Positions 55,826-64,000 of a stretch of 64,000 bases of DNA are shown in pieces. Source of the DNA: Ilyonectria destructans (Eukaryota > Ascomycota > Sordariomycetes > Hypocreales > Nectriaceae). Every line of letters starts with the position of its first letter. The stretch's first letter is position 1. A model generated the notes under the pieces. The model had not been told where the DNA came from. It worked only from the letters and a program-made list of their open reading frames with translations, and made no database searches. The DNA lies in NCBI GenBank assembly GCA_020740775.1, contig JAHEWK010000009.1, positions 186,001-250,000 of the forward strand, written 5' to 3'. The position numbers were made by a program, and so were the translations under genes.

Positions 55826-56612
55826 AGCAATGGTGGCCTTAGGGAATTGATGTTGGACTCGGTAGAAAGAGTTGTGGGGAGTTTGAAGAGAAAGGCTTTC
55901 CGATAAAACAGCTTTCGGATGCTTGTGGATGAGCTTGTTGGGTTAAACCTTTATACGTTCAGTTGTAGGGGCGGTGGAATGGAATCGCACACCTAACAGC
56001 TAAGCTCGTAAGGTTTCGTGGAGATAAAAGGAGATAGGACTGAAGTGGAGAGAGAAAAGGAAGCTAAAATTTTCAATGGATTAGACTGACAGGGAATTAA
56101 GCCTTTCAACTATCAATTTGAAGCGGTCACAGCACCCCAGATCACCTAATGAGGCTTGCAAATGATCATCCCACCGGTCGGACCGGCCGGACCGACCGGA
56201 CCGACCGGACCTGAGGGTGGGAGTCGGCCCAATTAATAAGAAAACCCGTTACGGAACTTCCCACTTGTTAACGATCTGACTAATCGAAGAGTGGGCTGTA
56301 GGGAAATGCAACCCACGAGAGTGGCGGGAGCGGAGAAGGACCGGACAATTGCGTTATAGTGGAGAAAGGACTAACATGAGCCGCCGACGTTTCCTTACGA
56401 GGCATTTAATCTTCTATTGGCAATGGTCTCCAATACGATGGGGCGACCGAAGATGATGTATTAACGGGTTGATCATTAATCATCACCCCCTTAATTCATC
56501 CGCGACCGCCATGACATGAGTAGCAAAAGATAAAAGATAAAAGGGAGTCCACAGGCACCATCTATTATACATGACTTCTCACTGCAGTTCATTAAATCGT
56601 CGACTCGTTATA
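55826..56612. other. Divergent intergenic region with a short GC-rich tandem repeat
   Basis: Shared promoter region of the DUF4267 gene (minus) and the second NmrA-like gene (plus). It contains a CCGACCGGA-type 9-bp tandem repeat at 56173-56212. Confidence 0.5.
56173..56212. repeat. 9-bp tandem repeat (CCGACCGGA)n, self-complementary
   Basis: About four imperfect units. The unit contains CCGG and GGACCGACC and can pair with itself. It sits between two divergent genes, so a regulatory role is possible but unproven. Confidence 0.7.
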
Positions 56613-57709
56613 ATGACTTCCCCTAAACTCTTCGTTATTCTTGGAGCCACCGGCAACCAGGGTGGATCTATCGCTAGTACGTTCCTTGAGGAACCCGGCT
56701 GGCAAGTTCGCGCCCTGACTCGCAATACCTCAAGCCCTAAGGCTCAAGCTTTGGCAGCGCGCGGAGCGCAGGTCGTCCATGCGGACATAGGCAAGCCTGA
56801 AACGCTGTCGGCTGCTTTCGAGGGCGCCAGTGCCATCTTCGCCGTCAGTGACTTTTGGGGCCTCTATGGTGATCCTGCCAACAAAGATAAGGCCAAGCCT
56901 GGACAGCCATTGAATGCTTGGGCAGGCGAGTTTGAAACTCAGCAGCTGAAGAGTGTTATCGATGCAGCTGCTAAGGTGCCTACGCTCGAGCGATTCATCC
57001 TCTCCTCACTCTCCAACGCGACAAAGTGGTCTAAGGGAAAGTACACCCATGTCTACCACTTTGACTCGAAGGCAAATGCAGAGGATTATGGCAGGGAGAA
57101 GTACCCAGACCTATGGAAAAAGACAAGTATCTTTCAGGCAGGCCTATTCTTGAGCAACTATGTCAGCAACCCCATTACTCAAGCAAGCAAGGTAAGTATC
57201 CTCAGTAATGCTTAGATGAACTTTACTAAGAGATCAAGAACGATCAAGGAATAGTCCAGTTTATTGGGCACTTGGAGCCAGATGTCAAAATCCCATTTAT
57301 CGCCGCTGAAGAGGATTCTGGTCCTATTGTTAAAGGACTTATCTATGAGCCCGCCGGAAAGAACATCATTGGCTACAGAGAATGGCTGACTGTACAAGAG
57401 CTGGCGCTCAAATTCACAAAGGCCACTGGTCTAAAGGCCGAGTCTATCACCTTGCCTAAAGGTGAATTTCCTCTACCTCTTCCAGATGAGTTGAAATTGG
57501 AGCTTGAAGACAACTTTGCCTACTTCAATGAGTTTGGGTATGAGGCTAGGGACGACCCTACCATCATTCACCCTCGAGATGTAAGTTGACTTGGGTTGCT
57601 GGTGCATTCAGTGTGTTCTAATACGACATAGTTGAACTCACCGCCATCACTTGACACCGTGGAGAATTACTGGAAGAAGCAGGATTGGTCGAAGACCTTT
57701 GGTGCTTAA
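56613..57709 (+). CDS. NmrA-like family protein
   Basis: Exons 56613..57191, 57239..57580 and 57632..57709; introns 47 and 51 bp; 332 residues. I start at the second ATG (MTSPKLFVILGATGNQGGS) because it lies right before the Rossmann strand; an upstream ATG at 56571 would add 14 residues. Features are GATGNQGGS, the VHADIGKPETL switch region, FIAAEEDSGPIV and a conserved C-terminus (NYWKKQDWSKTFGA). NmrA-like proteins bind NADP and often act as redox sensors or reductases rather than dehydrogenases, since the Tyr of the SDR active site is not conserved. All junctions restore frame. Confidence 0.88.
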
Positions 57710-60204
57710 AGCGGAGCCATCCCATACGTGGGTTAAGTTCACAGGATGAGTGAAGATCGGGGTGTGAGCTTGTTGGGCTATGTTAGTGATAGCCTTGCAG
57801 GGGTGCAGTAGTACATAGGCCCCGCTACTAGAGATTTGGAGCACGAATTCGAGAGGCAAAAATTCTCAACCTGTTTGACAGAATCAAGTCATTTTGGCTC
57901 ATGACAGTCCGCTCGCAGGAGGGGACGTAATGCATCATACGCACGGTGTTGTTAGACAAGGATATCCTCGTCTCAAGTGAGTTTACTAACGCAGAGCCAA
58001 GTATTCAAAGCCACTTCTCCTAACAGCAAAGGCATCGGATGATTCATTACCCCCAGTGGCGCTTTCTTTACGTTCAAAATGTGCGACCGGATGGACTAGG
58101 TTTGGAGTTTCAACATGGAGCAGGTTCAACATTTCTAATTCCGACGAGTCCATTTTTAAGCCGCTCAAAGCCTGAAAATAGGAACTGAGGTGTCCCGTTC
58201 ATTACGGACGCATCACATAGTCTCCCCAATAATGCCACAAACCGTCTCTGCGGGTTGCAATCCTGCAACTTCAAGACCACTGATCAAGTGCCGCACCAAG
58301 CTTTTTACTCTTCGAGGAGTGAAATTGTTTGATAGGTTATGGGGGTCGATGAAAACTGGACGGTCAATACCGTAGGTGGGACTGTCAAATGCAAAAGAGA
58401 GCACATCTTTATTAGCGATGAGTATTTTAGTTGGCGAGGAAAGAGACATGTCTTGAGATGAGTAGCTGATATCAGTTGGCTACAAGGAGGGCAAGAGCGG
58501 CGATGTTCATATTAAGCTCACACTCTACTGCCATGATTATATACATAATGAGAATTGCTAGTCCCTGTGTTCCTTCGGAAGACGGCTAAAATCCAACCTC
58601 GGCAGCTGAGTGCATTACCAACCAAAAGTCTCCGAGAATGACACTAGGTCTCACCTAGAAGCACAAAAATGGAACTACTAGTTCGAATTGCTGAGATCTT
58701 GTGGTATGATCCGAGACTTTTGCTGACTGCTGTGCCACCCTGACCGGCCAGCACAGTTTTAACCAATGCATTTTGTTACAGCTGCTTTGACTGCAGCCGC
58801 TTTTACTAGGACCCCATTAAAACTTGCAGCCCCTGATTGGTCAGAAATGCAAAGGTTTAGGGTTAGAGTCGACATACTGATCACGAAGAATGGCGGCGAG
58901 AAAAAGATGGTGCTCGCTACTGAGGCAGTCAGTAATCCTTCGTTAACTATGGCGCCAAAGGAGGATTCATGGCCTGAGGCACGCCAGACATAAGTGAGAC
59001 ATGGCTGCCTTGCGAGTCTCTTTAACGTCGATAGTTGATCGTGTTGGTCGAGCCGAGGGCCGTGACGGGTTGTTCAACATAGTGGCCCACAGAGATGCAC
59101 CGACAAGCTGGGTTGAATTATGAAGGAAGTGTTCATCTGACATGGCATAAGAATAGCTTATAGGCTCAACGAAAGCTGGCCGGTACATGGGTAGCTTGAA
59201 AATCGAATGTGACCAAGTTTACATAACTTTACAACAGAATGAGACGCAATGAAACCAGATGAATGGAACATTTTGTTTTGCTCTCCGAGTTGGGCCTGAG
59301 CTATCCCCGGGTCTGTTTCGCTATTCCGCGGTATGTACAGGTTTCCCGCGAGTGTAAGCTGGTTTCTCGCGGAATACGAGGGTATTTTGTCTACCCTATG
59401 CTCGCCTCTCTTAAGAGGAGGCCCTGAACCTAAAGGATGGTCTTATTAACAACTTACCGCCTCTGCAATTAAAGTTTATAAGGGACTGCAAACCTCCCCC
59501 TCCCGACTGAGAACGACATAGCAAGGCCAAGCCTTAGTCAGTCATCAATCCATGTGAAGCTGTTTACTATGTACGTATACTATTACATCTAGCAGGTGGA
59601 AATGATTATGTGTGCGAGAAGCTCTTGATATTCTTCCTATCTAAAAGAGGGTCTTTTGGGTCAGTCTTATAAATGAAGACAGTGATGATGACCTCGGATG
59701 ACCTCGGACAGCCGAGAGGCTCCGGATCCTTCGGAGCCTTTGGCTTCAACTAGCTATAGATAAAATCAAGGAAAAGCTAGGCCTAGATGACGAGGCTGGT
59801 GACGAGGCCGGTAGCGATGGTGTGTGGTGTTATGCTGTAGATATCCGATATCCCGATACATGTGACATATACATTGCCGAAAAGCCTGCATCGGAAGGAG
59901 CCTTTGCTCTGCCGAGGTTTGTTAGCGTCGTGTGGGCGTCAAAACGAGAAGCTGAAAGATGTTTGTCCCGTGCCGCGTGCCCGCCCTTCCCCACATTCCC
60001 CTCAGAAACCCTCCAATACGGTGACTTCTCTCGGACTTCCCGATGGCGGAGAAACATAAATTTGTGGACCATGGTTTGCGAGACGTGAACAGGCATGAAG
60101 CAGACTATTATATCAAGTCTTGTGACTCCGCAGTTTTGGAATGGCGGCCATGCCATATTCAACTGCCTACTTACCGAACAAGCTCCATTACTGATCTCCC
60201 GGCC
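57710..60204. other. Long intergenic region
   Basis: 2.5 kb without a supported gene. It contains a duplicated GATGACCTCGG (about 59,690-59,710) and a near-palindrome GGCTCCGGA/TTCGGAGCC (about 59,720). Open frames extending upstream of the next gene (from 59822 or 60043) look fortuitous. Confidence 0.45.
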
Positions 60205-62194
60205 ATGGCTGGGCCAAGAATTCAAGACCAGTTCCCGGATGTGGTCATCTCAAAGCTTTGCCCGGCACCGGAACATCCTGCCTACTACTATGACGGTTTC
60301 AAGCCTGGGCGCCAAATCTTAGAGGTAGGTCATACCAGGTCTCCTGGCCGTCGGCCTTTTAGCGTCCCAACGATCTACGACAGGGATCAAGCCATCAGCG
60401 TTCGCGATGGCGCTCGCTTGTATGGTGACATTTTCCGCCCTGAGACTTCGGACGTGCAACCGGTCCCATGCGTCCTCCCCTGGAGTCCTTACGGAAAGAC
60501 GGGCACCGGTCCTCAGAACTACGAATCCATGGCTCCACACCGTGCCGGACTTGCACTTGATAGAACGTCGGGCTACGAGAAGTTCGAAGCCCCAGATCCA
60601 GCCGAGTGGGCTGAGCGCGGTTATGCCGTGGCCAACGTTGACGCCCGAGGCGCCGGACACAGCGAGGGCATCGTCGCCTTTTGGGGAAACCAGGAGGCCG
60701 AGGATATCTACGATGTCATCGACTGGATCTCCAAGCAGCCGTGGTGCAACGGTGCTGTCGTCATGGCGGGAAACTCGTGGCTGGCCATAGCCCAGGTCAA
60801 CTTTGCGTCCCGAATGCGCCACCCAGCTTTGAAGGCCATTGCTCCCTGGGAGAGTTTGACCGATCCCTATCGACATTTTATCAGCCGCGGCGGTCGCCCA
60901 CATATTCCCAGTTTTCACCGACTGATTGTAGGCGGGTTAGCCGGACCTGAAGGGGCCGAGAATATGGTCGCCATACTAAAGAAGCGGCCCATGTACGACG
61001 ACTACTGGGAGGCAAAGAGAATCCCCGTGGAAAACATCGACAACATCCCCATGTACGTCGTTGCTTCATACTCGAGCATGCTGCACACGTATGGATCCTT
61101 GCAGACATTTCGCCTTGCAAAGACGTCGAAGAAATGGCTGCGTATTCACCCATACCAAGAATGTCAGTATCTAGGTACGCGAAACGAGATGGCCTGCGCT
61201 TACAACGAACTAGGGTACGACATATATCGCCCCTCAATCTCAGATGAGCTTCATGCGTTTTTCGATTTCTACTGCAACCCTGCACCTTCTGCTGATGCCA
61301 GAGACTGGGAAACCTCGACGCCTCGAGTCAGGCTCTCCTTGCTCGGTTTTGAGGCTACTGGTAGCCCTGCTGCGACTGTTGTCGAGAGGCCCGAGACTTC
61401 GTATCCTCTTGAGCGTCAGGAACTGCGGACCCTTTACCTAGATTCGGAGAGCGGCAGGTTGAATGGAGAGCCTCTGCTCCAAAAGGCAACAAACAGTTAT
61501 GAGGGGAAAAGTTTGCAAGACTGCTTGGTGAGTCTGGCTGCCTGCTCTTACTACCTTTGGCTCTTTCTTTCACGCTCTTTTTCCAAGCCCACATGGAAGT
61601 CGGATGCGAACCACACTCACCAACTCTTCATTACAGACCTTTACCGCGACATTTGATGTTGATACAGAATTGGCTGGGTATCCAAAAGCAATCCTGCACA
61701 TGTCATGTGCCGATCACGATGATATGGACGTTGCGGTACAGATTCGAAAAATCGATTCATCTGGGAAACAACTCGCTCACCTCAACTACCCCTGCCCCGT
61801 CCCAATGGACCAACTTCCTGATGTTAACACAGTGAAGACACTAGGACCTCAGGGTTTCCTTCGAGCGTCCCACCATGTGTCCAAGAACGGCCAGGGGGGA
61901 CCGGTCTCCTCTGCTGATGTTTCCAAAGTAACAGATGTCTTGTATAGCCATCGTACACGGGAATCGATTCCCAGGGGAAAGATTGTCCGTCTTGAGATTC
62001 CGATTTGGCCAATTGGGATGACCTTTGCAGCCGGCGAAGGGATTGCGCTGAACATTTCGGGTCATGATATGTGTCTACCCGAGACCGAGTTGTGCCGCTT
62101 GGAGGAGCCTGAGGACGAGAACGTTGGGCGGCATCGTCTTCATACTGGAGGCGAGCACGATAGTTGCTTGATTATACCTGTTATCAAGGGTTGA
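60205..62194 (+). CDS. CocE/NonD-type hydrolase (X-Pro dipeptidyl-peptidase S15 family)
   Basis: Exons 60205..61527 and 61637..62194 (109-bp intron, GTGAGT donor), 626 residues. The alpha/beta hydrolase core shows VDARGAGHSEG (145-155) and the nucleophile elbow MAGNSW with Ser191. A later WLRIHPYQE segment probably holds the catalytic His; the C-terminal part is the jelly-roll domain of the S15/CocE family (PF02129 and PF08530). The enzymes hydrolyse acyl esters or peptides; the substrate here is unknown. The start ATG at 60205 (MAGPRIQDQF) is chosen over 60043, since residues before it do not resemble the family. No signal peptide, so probably cytosolic. Confidence 0.87.
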
Positions 62195-62804
62195 AGGAGT
62201 TAGCAACGTCGTTTAGACCAATCCAGAGTTTTTGCTTCTCTTCAACTGCCTAAAGGGGTGAATCGGCGTCGCTACCCCATTTTCATACTAAGAATCGCTG
62301 GGTCATTCGATACTAGTATGTTTGCCAAAGCTAGAGAAGCCAATAATCTAAACATCAAACAGTCCAGCGTGGTACAATCTAGCACTAGCGAGTATCTAGT
62401 CTGCGTCTTTCTTTATCCATTACGGAAAGACGGGCAGTGTATGCGCCACCACCAGGAAGAGACTGTATCCCGGTGTCGTGCGACCCTGGCCGGGAGAGGG
62501 GCGATGGAAGCAGCGAATCGGGTGGATAGCATAGGCATTGCCTCCTGCCCCTCACAGATAAGTGACATTGTAGGCATGGAAGGTGTTCGTACGAGATACG
62601 GCGATCAGTAATGCTGACGAGGTGATAGCCAGCTACTCCATCACAGCGATACTGGTGGACTGGAGGCAGTTAGGATGGGGTTGGAGTGGACGGAGATACT
62701 TTTGTGCTAACAAAAATTACTTGTGTTATAGCAAGATGAACTTGTCGATATTGGTCTCCGGCTGCTATCGGGATACAAGAACAAGATACACCAAAGAGCC
62801 TTGC
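62195..62804. other. Convergent intergenic spacer
   Basis: Between the hydrolase stop and the MFS stop; no supported gene. Confidence 0.5.
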
Positions 62805-64000
62805 TCAATTCAATCCACACCGTCCTAGCATGTCTTTCTCATGGATCCAAACTCGAATAGCCTTGCCCTTCATAAACAATGCAATTGTGGTTAAATGGAT
62901 GACGACATTAATGCTGGCGATAACCATAAAAACCGTCAACATACCATCGGCGACAATCCAGTCATTGATAACCCATGTCCATGTCCAGGCAATAAGAGAC
63001 TTGATAGACGCCACCGTTACCATCAGTTCCACAGATAACTATTGCAACTTTAGTATACCGTGGGCATTCCAAGTGTAGCGTACTAACCTCTTTGTGGCAA
63101 TCCAACGCATAACTCATCGACAGCGAGACGCCCATTTGCGCACCCGCCGTGATGACACCGAAGCCAACCACTGGTCCAGCCCAATGCGTGTGGTTATAAT
63201 ACGTCAAGCCGGCCATGAGAGTCCCGAAAAATGTCAAAAAGGTGGCAATCAACAGAGTCGGTAGCCGCATCTCAGGCTCTCGAATGCCGTTATTCTTGCG
63301 AGTAAAGTAGTTTGCGACGGAGTCAGAGACGGACCCACACAGCCACGAGCCCACCAGCGAGCCGACGAAAGGGGACAAAAACACTAGGCCCTGCGCCTGA
63401 GAATCAAACCCGTAAGTGACGTAGAAAAGTTGAGCGACAGTTGAGCCAATGATGACGTTCCAACCAAGCGAGATGCCATAGATTAGACATGCCCAGAGAA
63501 CAGTGGGATAAGCGACGAGGACGAATGGGCGAAAGAAGGCCTTGCGCAGGCTCACATCGGCGTCGGGTTTCTGCCAGGGCCTCAACTCGCTCAAGTAGCT
63601 GTGCTTTGGAATCTCTACAGGAGCGGCCTCTACACCGGCGCTGCAAGCGCTTCGGGTGTCCTCAATCATGTGCGCAGAACTCTTCTCTCCGTTTTCCTGG
63701 GTCGTCCCGCCGCCATCTAAGGCATTTCCCGGTCGCTGGCCACGGTACTTGGTCTCGGGCATGAAGAAGAAGATTGTGACGGCGTTGAGGCCAATGAACA
63801 TGGCGACAATATAGAATGCCCAAGCCATGTTGAGATGCTGGATGATCAGGGCAGAGAACTTGACAAGTAGCTAGTTAGCGGACGTTCGGACAGCCTGCCT
63901 GTGGCGATGGGGGACTCGGGGAGCTACTGACCAACGGACCAAGTTCATTACCGCCTAGCACAGCTAGCCCATATGCAGACACCTTTTCTCCTCGGTCGTG
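62805..64000 (-). CDS. MFS transporter, DHA1-like (N-terminal part outside window)
   Basis: Exons on the minus strand: >64000..63932, 63858..63088 and 63038..62805; introns 73 and 49 bp. The visible part covers roughly the second half: GEKVSAYGLAVLGGNELGPL joins FSALIIQHLNMAWAFYIVA, followed by the PETKY motif, a long hydrophilic loop and six hydrophobic segments ending in LFMKGKAIRVWIHEKDM. The LGGN/ELGPL loop and PETKYRG are typical of fungal DHA1-type drug/polyamine carriers (HOL1-like). A plasma-membrane proton-coupled exporter is likely; the substrate is unknown. The 5' end lies outside the window. Confidence 0.85.

Noticed and set aside
59822..60204. Upstream extension of the S15 hydrolase
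   Set aside because: The frame is open from 60043, but residues before 60205 do not resemble the family and read as leader; 60205 is the better start.
1..64000. Secondary-metabolite cluster
   Set aside because: Three regulators, carriers and reductases are present, but no PKS, NRPS, terpene cyclase or DMATS core; the only P450 is a dead fragment.
1..64000. tRNA, rRNA or CRISPR features
   Set aside because: No T-arm like GGTTCGAATCC with a matching acceptor stem was seen, no rRNA stretches, and CRISPR arrays are not expected in a fungal nuclear genome.

Overview
The window reads as a gene-sparse, repeat-bearing stretch of a filamentous ascomycete chromosome. Host genes are interrupted by short GT-AG introns, mostly 44-116 bp, often with CTAAC/CTGAC-like branch sites. 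The gene families are typical of moulds: Zn2Cys6 and bZIP regulators, MFS carriers, NmrA-like reductases, small secreted proteins, and a HeLo-like/ankyrin protein. All long repeats carry C-to-T and G-to-A changes, the signature of repeat-induced point mutation (RIP). The species cannot be named from sequence alone; a Sordariomycete is my inference.

Left arm (1-11,057): the C-terminal part of a Zn2Cys6-class regulator, a truncated bZIP gene ending in an antisense cytochrome P450 remnant, a five-exon Zn2Cys6 regulator, an alpha-arrestin with a terminal PPAY motif, an MFS monocarboxylate-type carrier, and a cysteine-synthase-family enzyme.

Central-left mosaic (11,058-33,964): two full copies (821 and 825 bp) of a poly-C-bearing element with 12-bp target duplications, plus 5'-truncated copies. 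Between them lie a three-exon six-cysteine secreted peptide, an SDR pseudogene, a DUF7730/F-box-like gene, a tiny spliced gene without a visible ATG, a secreted hypersensitive-response-inducing-type protein, degraded genes, a seven-exon HeLo-like/ankyrin gene and a DJ-1/PfpI gene.

Nested transposon (33,965-46,563): a Mutator-like DNA element (86-bp terminal inverted repeats, exact 9-bp target duplication, decayed MULE transposase) carries inside it an 8,094-bp Ty3/gypsy chromovirus (two 380-bp LTRs, exact 5-bp target duplication, protease, RT, RNase H, integrase and chromodomain remnants). Both are heavily AT-shifted and full of stops. An antisense coiled-coil reading frame in the 3' part of the chromovirus stayed open.

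Right arm (46,564-64,000): a five-exon beta-carbonic anhydrase about 0.4 kb from the transposon edge, an SDR, two NmrA-like reductases, a four-exon Zn2Cys6 regulator, a DUF4267 membrane protein, a CocE/S15-type hydrolase and the C-terminal part of a DHA1-like MFS carrier. No PKS, NRPS or terpene synthase core is present, so I do not call a biosynthetic cluster. The most notable items are the nested transposons, the poly-C element family with its short RIP-escaped copy, the retained antisense frame, and the two secreted cysteine-containing proteins.
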